Below are positions 40,858 through 49,662 of a stretch of DNA of 64,000 bases, piece by piece. The stretch covers positions 1 to 64,000 of the forward strand of contig CAZCZE010000067.1 in the NCBI GenBank assembly GCA_964503125.1, read 5' to 3'. Below the pieces are notes generated by a model that was not told the origin of the DNA, searched no databases, and saw only the letters and a program-made list of their open reading frames with translations. Source of the stretch: FEN-1219 sp964503125. Lineage in GTDB: Bacteria; Pseudomonadota; Gammaproteobacteria; Steroidobacterales; Rariloculaceae. The number at the start of each line of letters is the position of its first letter. Within the stretch, counting starts at the first letter, position 1. The position numbers were made by a program, and so were the translations under genes.

Positions 40858-43092
40858 CTTAGGACGCGGCGCCTTGTGGCGCGCGCGCGCCACGTCGCGC
40901 CGCACGCGGATCTCGAAGCACTGGTGGATGCGCGGGCTGCGGGCGAAGTCCTTCGGGATCGTGGCCGGCGTCACGTCGACCACGTCGAGGTCGGAGAGCG
41001 CCGCGGAGTCGAGCCGAAACTTGCGGAAGTTGTTCGAGAAGATCAACAGGCCGCCGGGCGCGAGGCGCAGCAGCGTCGCCTTGATGAGCGCGACATGGTC
41101 GCGCTGAAGGTCGAGCTCGCTCGCCATGCGCTTCGAGCGCGACAGCGTCGGCGGATCGAGGAACATCAGGTCGTAGCGCTCGGCCGGCGCCTCCTCGAGC
41201 CACGCGAGCACGTCGGCCTGCACGAGCCGGTGCTGCCGTTCGTCGTCGAAACCGTTCCGGTCCAAATTGCGCCGCGCCCAATCGAGATAGGTGCGCGACA
41301 GGTCGACGCTCGTCGTCGCCTTGGCGCCGCCCGCGGCCGCGAATACCGAGGCCGTGCCCGTGTAGGCGAAGAGATTGAGGAACGTCTTAGCAGTAGCGAG
41401 CTCGCGCAGCCGCGCACGCGTGGGCCGGTGGTCCAAAAATAGGCCCGTGTCGAGATAGTCGGTGAAGTTGACGTAGAGCGAGAGCCCGCCCTCGTAAGCG
41501 AGCTCGAGCTCGCCGCGCTCGGCGAGCTTCTCGTATTGGGCCCCGCCCTTCTGCTTGCGCCGCGTGCGCACGAACACGCGCTCCGGCGGCAGATCGAGCA
41601 CCTCGGGGATCGCACTGAACGCCTCCTCGCGCCGCGCGCGGGCCTTGTCGGCGGCGATCGTCGCGGGCGGCGCGTATTCCTGCACGTAGGCCGCGCGCTC
41701 TGCATCGGCGCCGAGCCCGGCTGCGTAGAGGTCGATCGAGAACGCGTACTCGGGCATGTCGGCGTCGTAGACGCGGTAGCAGGCGATGCCCTCCTTGCGC
41801 GCCCAGGCGCCGAGCGATGCGAGGTTCTTGCGCAGCCGGTTCGCGAACATCGCGGCGCCGGGCCGGGCGCGCGCGGCCGCGGCGTCGAACTTCGGAATAG
41901 CGCCGGGCGCGCGTTTGATCTCGAAGTGCTTGGGCTCGATGTCGAAACGCAACAGCCGGCACTCGATCGGCCCGTTGAACATGACGTGCGTGCGCTTGGC
42001 CTTGATACGGAGCTCGCGGCCCAGCGGCGGATTGCCCGTGAGCACGACGGCCTGCCAACCGACGTACTGTTCTCGCAGCTTCTGGCCCAGCAGCGCATAG
42101 AGCGGCGCGAGATCCGCACCGTCGCCGAGCCGCTCGCCGTACGGCGGATTCGCGGCGAGCAGGCCCATGGGCGCGGGCGGCGGCGGCAGGTCGGCGAGCT
42201 CGCGACGCTCGGCATGTAACACCTTGGCGAAACCCGCGCGCGCGGCGTTGTCGAGCGTGGCACGCACCGCACGTGCGTCGCGGTCGTAGGCGCGCAGTGC
42301 GACGCGCTCGAGCTTAAGCGTAGCGGCTCGCCGGCGCTCGGCGGCCTCGGTGAGCAGGCGCTGCCAGAGCGCCTCGTCGTGGCCGCGCCAGCTCAAAAAA
42401 CCGAAGTAGTTGCGCAGCAGGCCCGGTGCGACGTCGCCCGCGATCAGCGCGGCCTCTACGCCCAAGCTGCCCGAGCCGCAGAGCGGGTCGACGAACCCGA
42501 GCGCGCCCGGCGTCGCCGCGACGAGCTTGGGCCACCCGGCGCGCACGAGCACGGCGGCCGCGAGGTTCTCCTTGAGCGGCGCCGCGCCCTGCGCCCCGCG
42601 GTAGCCGCGCCGGTGCAGGCTGTCGCCCGAGAGATCGATGGCGAGCGTCGCAACGTCGCGGTCGAGGTGCAGATTGAGGCGCACGTCGGGCCTCGTAACG
42701 TCGACCGACGGCCGGCTGCCTACGCGCTCGCGAAACTGATCGACGACGGCGTCCTTGACCTTGAGCGCCGCGAACTGCGTGTGCGCTACGGCCGAACGAG
42801 TGCTCGTGCACTCGACGGCGAGCGTGCCGTCGACGGCGAGATGCTCGTGCCACTGAACCGTGCGCGTGCCGTCGTAGAGCGCCTCGGGCGTCGGCGCGTC
42901 GAACTCGGCGACGGCGAGCAGCACGCGGTTCGCGACGCGCGACCACAAGCACGCGCGGTAGGCCTGCTCGAGCGATGCCGAGCACCCGACGCCGCCGCGC
43001 TGCGCCTTCGACTCTGCGACGCCGAAAGCGGCGAGCTCGTCGGCCGCGAGGTCCGCAGCACCCGCCGGCGTGGTGACGTAGAGACGATGCAA
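40843..43092 (-). CDS. rlmKL: bifunctional 23S rRNA methyltransferase RlmKL (m7G2069 / m2G2445)
   Basis: This protein of about 749 aa (E. coli: 702) has an N-terminal THUMP domain, an RlmL methyltransferase domain with GFVDPLCGSGSLGVEAAL (motif I) and LLAANPPYGER (NPPY), and a C-terminal RlmK domain with VNFTDYLDTGLFLDHRPTR, FLNLFAYTGTASVFAAAGGA and LMFLDPPTLSRSKR. It modifies two guanines of 23S rRNA. The frame is open to 43185, but the family N-terminus (YVTTPAGAADLAADEL) begins right after a TTG at 43092, which I take as start; an ATG at 43185 would add 31 residues and overlap the nuclease gene by 26 bases. Confidence 0.93.
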   Translation of the reverse strand: MHRLYVTTPAGAADLAADELAAFGVAESKAQRGGVGCSASLEQAYRACLWSRVANRVLLAVAEFDAPTPEALYDGTRTVQWHEHLAVDGTLAVECTSTRSAVAHTQFAALKVKDAVVDQFRERVGSRPSVDVTRPDVRLNLHLDRDVATLAIDLSGDSLHRRGYRGAQGAAPLKENLAAAVLVRAGWPKLVAATPGALGFVDPLCGSGSLGVEAALIAGDVAPGLLRNYFGFLSWRGHDEALWQRLLTEAAERRRAATLKLERVALRAYDRDARAVRATLDNAARAGFAKVLHAERRELADLPPPPAPMGLLAANPPYGERLGDGADLAPLYALLGQKLREQYVGWQAVVLTGNPPLGRELRIKAKRTHVMFNGPIECRLLRFDIEPKHFEIKRAPGAIPKFDAAAARARPGAAMFANRLRKNLASLGAWARKEGIACYRVYDADMPEYAFSIDLYAAGLGADAERAAYVQEYAPPATIAADKARARREEAFSAIPEVLDLPPERVFVRTRRKQKGGAQYEKLAERGELELAYEGGLSLYVNFTDYLDTGLFLDHRPTRARLRELATAKTFLNLFAYTGTASVFAAAGGAKATTSVDLSRTYLDWARRNLDRNGFDDERQHRLVQADVLAWLEEAPAERYDLMFLDPPTLSRSKRMASELDLQRDHVALIKATLLRLAPGGLLIFSNNFRKFRLDSAALSDLDVVDVTPATIPKDFARSPRIHQCFEIRVRRDVARARHKAPRPKLSLR

Positions 43093-43159
43093 GGCGCGAC
43101 CTAGCGGCGTGGGAAAACGAGGGGCGCCATCGTAAGCGATGGCACGGGCGAACGCACGA

Positions 43160-43993
43160 TCAGCGGCCGAAGTAGCGCTCCACAAGGTAGTCGAGATAGT
43201 CGCGGTCGACGCCCGGCGCGGCGAGCAGCGCAGCGAACAGCTGTTGGTACGTGTGCACGCGCAGGTCGACTTCGCCGGCCAAGCGCTGCCGCACGCGCTC
43301 GAGCTCGGCGCGATGCGCGTCTGCTTCGCGGCCCGGCCACTCGTAGTAGAGATAGACGACGGCGGTGCGGCGCTGGCCGAGCTTCCCTAGGCCGAGCGCG
43401 TGCTTCAAGAGCTGCGCGGTGTTCAAGTACCTGAACCGCTCGCGGCCGCTTTGCAAATCCTCGGCGAGCGCCTGGCAGCGCGGCAGCGCCGCTGCCGACC
43501 AGACGCCGGGACCCGCCCCCGCTGGGAAGTACTTGTCCTTGAACACGCGCTTGTTGTGCGGCCGGCGCACGAACCATTCGGTGAACTTGCTCTCGACGGG
43601 CACCAAATCGCCGTTCGGCCAGTGCAACGCCACGTCGGCAAGCGGCGGTTCGCCGGGCAGCTCGGTCGGCAACGGCTCCTCGAACGTGAGGCGCGCGCCC
43701 TCGCCGCCGTCGAAGCCGAGCGCCGCGACGAGCGGTGCGAGCGACCGCTCGCGCCAATAACCGAACACGTTGACGACGAGCGCCGACGACGATGCGAGAG
43801 AGTGCATGCGTGGCGGCATCGTGCCTCGCACGGCGAGCTCAGAGCCGCGCGTAAGCTCCGCGCGCACGGCGGGAGTGAGCGGCGCGCGCAGATTCTCGGC
43901 GAGCTCGCGCACGAAGGCTCGCGCGTCGTAACGCACACAGCGCGCATCGGCCCAACGCCGCTGCCCGCGCAGGAGATCGCTCTTGCTCGACAC
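43160..43993 (-). CDS. PD-(D/E)XK-like nuclease family protein (PGN_0703-like)
   Basis: This protein of about 277 aa carries the segment LADVALHWPNGDLVPVESKF (about residues 125-145), which places an Asp about 14 residues before Glu-x-Lys and so fits a PD-(D/E)XK nuclease site. Downstream lies a conserved WSAAALPRCQALAEDL region and a long helical C-terminus ending DYLDYLVERYFGR. I associate it with the PGN_0703 family of putative restriction endonucleases, with moderate certainty. No methylase partner is visible. I chose GTG 43993, just after the divergent or same-strand VOC gene boundary; longer frames run antiphase through the VOC gene and are not coding. Confidence 0.65.
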   Translation of the reverse strand: MSSKSDLLRGQRRWADARCVRYDARAFVRELAENLRAPLTPAVRAELTRGSELAVRGTMPPRMHSLASSSALVVNVFGYWRERSLAPLVAALGFDGGEGARLTFEEPLPTELPGEPPLADVALHWPNGDLVPVESKFTEWFVRRPHNKRVFKDKYFPAGAGPGVWSAAALPRCQALAEDLQSGRERFRYLNTAQLLKHALGLGKLGQRRTAVVYLYYEWPGREADAHRAELERVRQRLAGEVDLRVHTYQQLFAALLAAPGVDRDYLDYLVERYFGR

Positions 43994-44016
43994 CGCTACG
44001 GCGACGAGGCGCGCGG

Positions 44017-44877
44017 CTAGTCGCGCAAGCCCTCGGTGAGCTCGATGACCGTGCCCCAGGGATCGGCTAGCGTCGCGACGGTGACCCCGAGCCGCGCGTC
44101 GTGCCGCGGCGGCGCCGTGAGCGCGATGCCCTTGCGGCCGAGCTCGGCCGCGAACGCCGGAAGGTCGCGGACCTCGAAGCCGACGTGGTCGACGGCGCGG
44201 CTCGCCGTACCGACGAGCCCCTCGGCCGGCAACCAGCTGAAGAAGTTCAGCATGTAGCCGACGCCGGGCAAGTCGGCGCCGATGAAGAAATCCGTTTGCC
44301 CGTCGCGCAGCGTGGCGTTGAACGTCTTCATGTACCACTGCTGCATCGCGACGAATTCGCGGTTCACGAAGTGCACGTGGTGATGCGCGATCGGCGGCGC
44401 GCCGGCGTCGGCGTTCGTCACGAGCTCCACCTTCACGCCGTCGGGCCCGACGAGATAGGAGAAGCGACCGTAGTTGCCGGCCGTCGGCGGGCTCGCCGTC
44501 TCGCCGGGCGCGGGCTCACGCCCCACCGTGAGCGCGTAGCCCGCGGCCACGACCTTGGTCGTGAGCGCCGGCACGTCGGGCACGGCGAAGCCGATGTGGT
44601 CGAACGTCGTGCCGCGCGTCGAGCCGGTCGGCGGGCGCTCGTCGAGCAGCAAGAACACGTCGGGAAACTCGATGGCGTCGACCGCCCCGATCTTGACGGC
44701 CTTGCCGCCGAGCGTGTCGACCCAGAAGCGCCGGTGCTCGGCGACGCTCGTGACGTTCAAGTGGTAATGACCGACGATCACGGGAGCGGCGGCGTTCGTG
44801 AGCTCGGCCGCGGCCGGCGCCGCACACGCGAGCCACACCGCACCCGCCAACCACCGCCGCCACGATCGCTGCTTCAT
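44017..44877 (-). CDS. exported VOC (glyoxalase/dioxygenase superfamily) protein
   Basis: This 286-aa protein has a signal peptide (about residues 1-23, ending AAA-E) and two VOC modules: HYHLNVTSVAEHRRFWVDTL with DHIGFAVPDVPAL and VKVELVTN, then HHVHFVNREFVAMQQWYMKTF with DHVGFEVRDLPAF and WGTVIELTEG. The His/His/Glu pattern of a metal site is retained. Such two-module proteins include extradiol dioxygenases and glyoxalases; the substrate is unknown. Export to the periplasm is unusual for the superfamily. The ATG at 44877 follows AAGGAG. It is divergent from the amidohydrolase gene. Confidence 0.87.
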   Translation of the reverse strand: MKQRSWRRWLAGAVWLACAAPAAAELTNAAAPVIVGHYHLNVTSVAEHRRFWVDTLGGKAVKIGAVDAIEFPDVFLLLDERPPTGSTRGTTFDHIGFAVPDVPALTTKVVAAGYALTVGREPAPGETASPPTAGNYGRFSYLVGPDGVKVELVTNADAGAPPIAHHHVHFVNREFVAMQQWYMKTFNATLRDGQTDFFIGADLPGVGYMLNFFSWLPAEGLVGTASRAVDHVGFEVRDLPAFAAELGRKGIALTAPPRHDARLGVTVATLADPWGTVIELTEGLRD

Positions 44878-44954
44878 CGCCGCACTCCTTCTCGATCCCG
44901 CTTGCGATCTTACGCTGCCGGCAACGCGGCTGGCAGCCGCCTACCGTTCGGCGG

Positions 44955-44960
44955 CATACT
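44955..44960 (+). promoter_or_regulatory. candidate -10 box of the amidohydrolase gene
   Basis: CATACT in the context GGCATACTCGGCG, 28 bases before the ATG at 44989. The same CATACTCGGCG occurs (minus strand) before the DUF4159 gene. Confidence 0.3.
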
Positions 44961-44988
44961 CGGCGCTCCAAGTTCCCGGGGAACGACA

Positions 44989-46233
44989 ATGACCATGAAA
45001 CGCTTAGGGCTAGCGCTGCTCGCGGGCGCCTGTTTCGCACTGCCCGCGGCCGCGCAGGATCTCGTGATCGCCAACGCCCGAATCCTCGACGGCAACGGCG
45101 GCGTCATCGAGCGCGGCACGCTCGTGGTTCGCGACGGCCGCATCGCGGCCGTGGGTGCGAACGCCGGCGGCGCCCCGGCCGGCGCCCGACGCATCGACGC
45201 CGGCGGTCGCACCGTGATGCCTGGGTTCATCGACGCGCACCGGCACATCGTGCAGGGCGATCCCGCGCGCTGGCTCGCCGAGCAGTCCGCGGCCAACATG
45301 CGCGAGTACCTCGCGGCCGGGTTCACGACGGTGTTCTCGGCCATCGACTCCCCAGAGCACATCCTCGAGCTGCGCCGCCGCACCGAGAGCGGCGAGACGC
45401 TTGGGCCGCGCATCGTCTCGGCGGCGTTCATCCCGCTGTCGCGAGCCGTGCTCGGCGGCGGCGGTGTGGACCCTGCCCGCACCGATCCCGCGCGTGCACC
45501 GGGCCGCCCCGGCGCCACGGCGCCCGGCATCCCGCCCGAGGAATCGCTGGCCGCCGTGCGCGCGGCCGCGGCACGCGGCCACGACGCGATCAAGACTCTC
45601 ATCATCGTGACCCGCGACGGCCCCGAAGCCGCGACGCTCAAGCTCATCGCCGACGAGGCCGCGCGCCTCCGGCTCCTCTGCATCACGCACGCCGTGTCCG
45701 TCATCGACACGGTCGCGGCCGTCGAGGCGGGCACGGACATCCTCGTGCACACGCCGCACATCGGCCAACTCGACGAAGCCACGGCGAAGAAGATCGCGGA
45801 CGCGGGCCTCCCGATGGTGTCGACGCTCGGCGTGTTCGTGCCCTACTTCAACGAGCAGAATATGCCGCTGTTCCGCGACCGGCAGCAATTCCCGTTCGAC
45901 ACGCTGTCGAGCGCGGGCCAAGGCCCCGTCAACGCGCGCCTGCTGTTCCAGGCCGGGATCACCTATGCCTACGGCACCGACACGAGCTGGTCGCCGCGCG
46001 ACTCGCTCGAGCACGAGCTGCGGCCATTGCACCTCGTGTTCTCGCACGAGGATCTGATCCCGATGCTGACGCGCAACGCCGCAATCGCGGTGGGCAAGGG
46101 CCGGGAGCTCGGCACGCTCGAGGTCGGCAAGCTCGCCGACGTCGTGATCCTGGGAAGCGACCCGCTCGCCGACGAGGCAGCACTGCTCGACGTCGACGTC
46201 GTCGTCAAGGGCGGCCGCGTGGTCGTCGAATAG
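44989..46233 (+). CDS. exported metal-dependent amidohydrolase
   Basis: This 414-aa protein has a signal peptide (about residues 1-23, ending AAA-Q) and the amidohydrolase/imidazolonepropionase-type fold: LVIANARILDGNGGVIERGTLVV at the N-terminal beta-sandwich, MPGFIDAHRH (metal HxH), KTLIIVTRDG (bridging Lys), LCITHAVS (His), HTPHIGQLDE (His), YAYGTDTSW (Asp) and GRELGTLEVGKLADVVILGSDPL at the C-terminus. So a binuclear or mononuclear metal site is likely intact. It should hydrolyse an amide or ester bond in the periplasm; relatives include prolidase-like and aryl-dialkyl enzymes. GGGGAA precedes the ATG. It is monocistronic as far as can be seen. Confidence 0.9.
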   Translation: MTMKRLGLALLAGACFALPAAAQDLVIANARILDGNGGVIERGTLVVRDGRIAAVGANAGGAPAGARRIDAGGRTVMPGFIDAHRHIVQGDPARWLAEQSAANMREYLAAGFTTVFSAIDSPEHILELRRRTESGETLGPRIVSAAFIPLSRAVLGGGGVDPARTDPARAPGRPGATAPGIPPEESLAAVRAAAARGHDAIKTLIIVTRDGPEAATLKLIADEAARLRLLCITHAVSVIDTVAAVEAGTDILVHTPHIGQLDEATAKKIADAGLPMVSTLGVFVPYFNEQNMPLFRDRQQFPFDTLSSAGQGPVNARLLFQAGITYAYGTDTSWSPRDSLEHELRPLHLVFSHEDLIPMLTRNAAIAVGKGRELGTLEVGKLADVVILGSDPLADEAALLDVDVVVKGGRVVVE

Positions 46234-46254
46234 CGGCCGCTGCGCCCCGCAACG

Positions 46255-46635
46255 TCACTCGTACTGGCAGAGCGGGCCGGTGCCGCAGTCGTCGAGCTCG
46301 TCGAGCAGCCACGCGGTGCTGAGCACGCCGCCGACGACGCCGAGCGTGATGTACGTGACACGCTTGTTCATGCGGCCGATCTCGAGCGACGTCAAGTCGC
46401 TCGCTTGGACGCGCTGGCCGTCGTCGCCCGTGAGCGTGCCGTCGTCTTGGACGTTCGTGACCTCGAACGACAACTGCACGCCCGAGCCGGTTTGCGCGCG
46501 AACTTCGTCGCCGACCCGAATGGTGTTGCGCGGGAACGCGCCGTCGCGCAACGGCACCGCGGTGTAGGTCACGCACCCCGCGAGGCACGCGAGCGAGAGC
46601 AGCGTCGTCATTAGCAGCGCCGGTCGGCCGGTCAT
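46255..46635 (-). CDS. small lipoprotein, unknown
   Basis: This 126-aa lipoprotein has the lipobox LAGC with Cys21, then a small domain (about residues 28-85) with the sequence TIRVGDEVRAQTGSGVQLSFEVTNVQDD and QRVQASDLTSLEI, resembling a short beta domain, and a hydrophobic segment (about 95-112) before an acidic, cysteine-bearing tail (DDCGTGPLCQYE). I recognise no named family. It is the last gene of the operon that begins with the MBL hydrolase, only 3 bases after the ankyrin gene. Confidence 0.72.
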   Translation of the reverse strand: MTGRPALLMTTLLSLACLAGCVTYTAVPLRDGAFPRNTIRVGDEVRAQTGSGVQLSFEVTNVQDDGTLTGDDGQRVQASDLTSLEIGRMNKRVTYITLGVVGGVLSTAWLLDELDDCGTGPLCQYE

Positions 46636-46638
46636 GGG

Positions 46639-48360
46639 CTAGCGCGCCGTGCTCGAGAGTTGGGCGGGGGGTGGGTTCGCGGCCATGAGCTCGCGGAGCA
46701 CGGCGGCGGTTTCTTCGTGTGGCTCGGCAGCCTGGCGCAGGAACTGCTCGTTGTAGTTGCCGAGCGCGAGGTCGAGCGCCGTGCGGCCGTTCGCGTCCAA
46801 AGCGTAGAGGTCGGCGCCGTTCTCGGCGAGGAACTTGACGAACGCCGTGAAGCCCTTCATCGCGGCGCCGTGCAGCGCGGTGCGGTGCGGCTTCGCGCGC
46901 GGGCTCGGCACCTGCCGGCCGCGATAGTCGTAGCGGTAGTCGGAGAGGCGTTGCTCGATGACGAGCAGGTGCGCCGCGGCCTCGCCCTGTGGCTCCACGA
47001 GCATGCGCGCGTTGATGTCGGCGCCCGCGTCGAGCAGTGCGCGCATCGTCGCGAGCACGCTTTCGTCCGTGCGGTTGCGGCCGCGCGTCACGCGCAGCCC
47101 GAACTCGACGCCGGCCGCCGCCATGAGCGGCGTGACGCCCTGGTTGCTCGGCAAGTCGACGAGGGCGCCGTGCTCAAGCAACAGCTTCACCATCGGCGTG
47201 TCGCCGGCGCGCGCGGCGCGCAAGAGCGGCGTGGCGCCCATCGAGAGGATCGAGTCGCCGCCGCGATCCTGCGGCACGTTGCGGTACGGCGGGCGACGCT
47301 TGAGCTGCGCGTTGACGTTGGCGCCTTTCTCGAGCAACAAGCGCGCGACGTCGATCGCTTTGTGCTTGTCCATGCTCGGCAGCACGACCATCGAGCCGTT
47401 GCCCATCACGGGGATCGTGCTCGTGTCGGCCGCGAGATAGAGCGGCGAGCGGCCATAGAGGTCCCACTTGTCGACGTCGGCGCCGGCGTCGATGAGGTAC
47501 GCCGCGAAATCGAAGTGCAGGTTCAGCAGCGCGAGGTTCAGCGGCGTGACGCGGTGCGGGTCGGGCAGGTCGAGGTCGGCGCCGCCGGCCGCAAGTTCGC
47601 GCGCGCAGTCGATGCAGCCCTCGCGCGCCGCATAGAGCAGCGCCGTGAAGCCGCCCTGGTTCATGTCCTTGGGCCGCGGCTCCTTGATGACCTTGCGCTC
47701 CCAGTTACGCACGGCGCCGCGCGCATTGACGTCGGCGCCGCGCGAGACCAAGAGCTTGATCATCGCGGGCTGCTTCTGCGCGGCCGCCCACATGAGCGCA
47801 CTTTGCTGCCCCCAGAGCTCGATCGCGTTGACGTCGGCGCCCGCGTCGAGCAGCAGTGTCGCGGCCTCGACGTTGCCCGTTCGCGCGACGGCCATGAGCG
47901 GCGTCTCTCCCTCGGGATTCGCGATGTCGGCATCGGCGTCGCCCGCGAGCAGCGCCGCGATGACGCCCGTGTTGCCCGCGATCGCGGCTTCGGAGAGCGC
48001 CGAGGCACCGAACTCGTTCTGCGCGTCGACGGCGGCGCCCGCGTCGACGAGCGCCTCGACGAGCTCGGCGTCGCCGTTGTAGGCGGCCCAGATGAGCGCC
48101 GTCGTGCCGTCGGGGCCGCGCGCGGCGACGTCGGCGCCGGCTTCGAGCGCCGCGAGCGCGGCCGCGCGGTCGCCGGCTTCCGCGGCATCGAGCAACGTCG
48201 GCTCGGCCGCCGTCGCGGCCGTGGCGAGCGAGGCCAACGCGAGAACGGCGACGCGGGCATGGATGCCCGCGGTAGAGCAACGCAGGCGCGGGCAGGGATG
48301 CCCGCGGTAGAGCAACGCACGGAGCAGTTGCCGAGAGCAGTTGCCGAAGCGCCGGATCAT
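46639..48360 (-). CDS. exported ankyrin-repeat protein with repeat-derived N-terminus
   Basis: This 573-aa protein is built of about ten ankyrin repeats (motifs such as DGTTALIWAAYNGDAELVEALVDAG, with G-x-T-x-L and A-x-x-G positions) from about residue 52 to 560. A hydrophobic signal segment (VAVLALASLATAATAA) spans about 37-52, so it should be periplasmic and mediate protein contacts. Residues about 6-37 are encoded by two tandem copies of the palindromic repeat described separately, so the n-region of the signal peptide (RRFGNCSRQLLRALLYRGH...) is repeat-derived. ATG 48360 is the only in-frame ATG before the hydrophobic segment. It is 4 bases after the DUF1552 gene. Confidence 0.88.
   Translation of the reverse strand: MIRRFGNCSRQLLRALLYRGHPCPRLRCSTAGIHARVAVLALASLATAATAAEPTLLDAAEAGDRAAALAALEAGADVAARGPDGTTALIWAAYNGDAELVEALVDAGAAVDAQNEFGASALSEAAIAGNTGVIAALLAGDADADIANPEGETPLMAVARTGNVEAATLLLDAGADVNAIELWGQQSALMWAAAQKQPAMIKLLVSRGADVNARGAVRNWERKVIKEPRPKDMNQGGFTALLYAAREGCIDCARELAAGGADLDLPDPHRVTPLNLALLNLHFDFAAYLIDAGADVDKWDLYGRSPLYLAADTSTIPVMGNGSMVVLPSMDKHKAIDVARLLLEKGANVNAQLKRRPPYRNVPQDRGGDSILSMGATPLLRAARAGDTPMVKLLLEHGALVDLPSNQGVTPLMAAAGVEFGLRVTRGRNRTDESVLATMRALLDAGADINARMLVEPQGEAAAHLLVIEQRLSDYRYDYRGRQVPSPRAKPHRTALHGAAMKGFTAFVKFLAENGADLYALDANGRTALDLALGNYNEQFLRQAAEPHEETAAVLRELMAANPPPAQLSSTAR
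48252..48284 (+). repeat. palindromic repeat, copy A (short form)
   Basis: An 8-bp stem CGCGGGCA/TGCCCGCG with loop TGGA is followed by GTAGAGCAACGCA. It matches the first 33 bases of copies B and C except in the loop. It lies inside the ankyrin gene, antisense to it. Confidence 0.85.
48287..48346 (+). repeat. palindromic repeat, copy B with duplicated tail
   Basis: Bases 48287-48333 are 46/47 identical to copy C. The stem CGCGGGCA/TGCCCGCG has loop GGGA; then GTAGAGCAACGCA and GGAGCAGTTGCCG. The tail GAGCAGTTGCCG is repeated once more at 48335-48346. It lies inside the ankyrin gene, antisense to it, two bases from copy A. Confidence 0.9.
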
Positions 48361-48364
48361 GGCT

Positions 48365-49651
48365 CTAGACCTCCGACAACGTGCCGCCGCTGTCGCCGAT
48401 CGACTCGATCGGGATCCCGGTGCGCTCGAGCAGCGTGAGCAGCAGGTCGGCGTGGCGCGAATCCTGCGGGTAATGCACGTGATGGCCGCCTTTGATGCGG
48501 CCGTGCGCGGATCCTAAGATCGCCGACGGCAGCGGGTCGTTGTTGTGGCGATTGCTGTCGCTCATGTTGCTGCCGAACAGGATCATCGAGTGATCGAGCA
48601 GGGAGCCGTCGCCTTCCTGCGCCTTCGCCATGCGGTCCACGAAGCGCGCGAACACTCTCGTGTGGTACGTCTGAATCACGGCCAGGCGATCCTGCTTACC
48701 CGGGTCGTTCGCGTGGTGCAAGAGCGGATGGAATGCCTCCGAGATGCTCAGGTTGTTATACGTGCGCATGCTCGCTTCGCGGTCCATCGAGAACGTGATC
48801 ACGCGCGTGAGATCGGCCTGGAATGCGAGCGCCATCAAATCGAACATGAGCGCGAAGTGCGCGTCGAGGTCGTTCGGCACGCCGATCGGCGCCTCGGGAA
48901 TGTCGAGGTTGCTCGTGTCCTGCGTGGACGCCATCTGCACGCGGCGCTCGATCTCGCGCACCGAGTCCAGGTACACGCCGACGGCGGCGCGATCCTGGCC
49001 GCCGAGCTTGGCTTGCAAGCCCGCCGCCTGCCCCATGACGCGGTCGAGGATGCTGCCCGTCTCGGCGACGATCGCGGCGCGCTCGGCCTCGTCGTCGCCC
49101 TGCCCGAACAGCCGGTAGAACACGTTGCGCGGATTGACCTCCTGCGGCAGCGACTGCGTCGGCGTGCGCCACGCGAGCTGCGCGCCGCGCATCGACGTCG
49201 TCAGCTCGAGCGACGGTATGCGCGTCTCCTGGCCGATGTGCCGCGCCGCGAACTGGTCGGCCGTGACGCCGGCATCGGGGCCGATGACGCCGGCCTGTTT
49301 CGGCGCGACGCACGACAGCCACGTGCGCTCGATGAACTCGTGCGGCTCGGGGCTCTCGGCGGGCTTGTTGCGCAGGCCCGAAACGATCGTCATGTGCTGC
49401 CGATAGGGAGCCAGCGGCTCCAAGATCCGCGGCAGCGCGTAGTCCTTGCCCGTCTCGGCCGGCGCCCAGAGGCGCATGACGGCGCCGTGCGGGAAGCCGA
49501 CGAACGCGAGCCGGTGCGGAATCTTCGCCGCGGCCGTCTGCGCGAAGGCGACGCCCGCGGGGTTCATGGCGTCGAGGAGTGGCAGCGCGATGGCGGCCCC
49601 CGCTCCCTTGAGCACCGTGCGACGCGAAAGATGTTTCTTCGTGATGAACAT
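48365..49651 (-). CDS. Tat-exported DUF1552 protein
   Basis: This 428-aa protein starts with a twin-arginine signal (LSRRTVLKGAG, hydrophobic to about residue 34) and matches DUF1552: HRLAFVGFPHGAVMRLWAP, LPRILEPLAPYRQHMTIVSGLRNK, SLELTTSMRGAQLAWRTP-type core, NPRNVFYRLFG, VYLDSVREIERRVQ, ITFSMDREASMRTYNNL and a C-terminal LFGSNMSDSNRHNNDPLPSAILG, which recalls sulfatase/phosphatase-superfamily DUF1501/1552 proteins. It is nearly always found beside DUF1592 genes, as here (11 bases downstream of one). The reaction is unknown. Confidence 0.9.
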   Translation of the reverse strand: MFITKKHLSRRTVLKGAGAAIALPLLDAMNPAGVAFAQTAAAKIPHRLAFVGFPHGAVMRLWAPAETGKDYALPRILEPLAPYRQHMTIVSGLRNKPAESPEPHEFIERTWLSCVAPKQAGVIGPDAGVTADQFAARHIGQETRIPSLELTTSMRGAQLAWRTPTQSLPQEVNPRNVFYRLFGQGDDEAERAAIVAETGSILDRVMGQAAGLQAKLGGQDRAAVGVYLDSVREIERRVQMASTQDTSNLDIPEAPIGVPNDLDAHFALMFDLMALAFQADLTRVITFSMDREASMRTYNNLSISEAFHPLLHHANDPGKQDRLAVIQTYHTRVFARFVDRMAKAQEGDGSLLDHSMILFGSNMSDSNRHNNDPLPSAILGSAHGRIKGGHHVHYPQDSRHADLLLTLLERTGIPIESIGDSGGTLSEV

Positions 49652-49662
49652 GACTCTCTCTC

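Noticed and set aside
43994..44338. Long N-terminal extension of the nuclease frame
   Set aside because: It runs in another phase through the VOC gene, which has its own clear domains and ribosome binding site.
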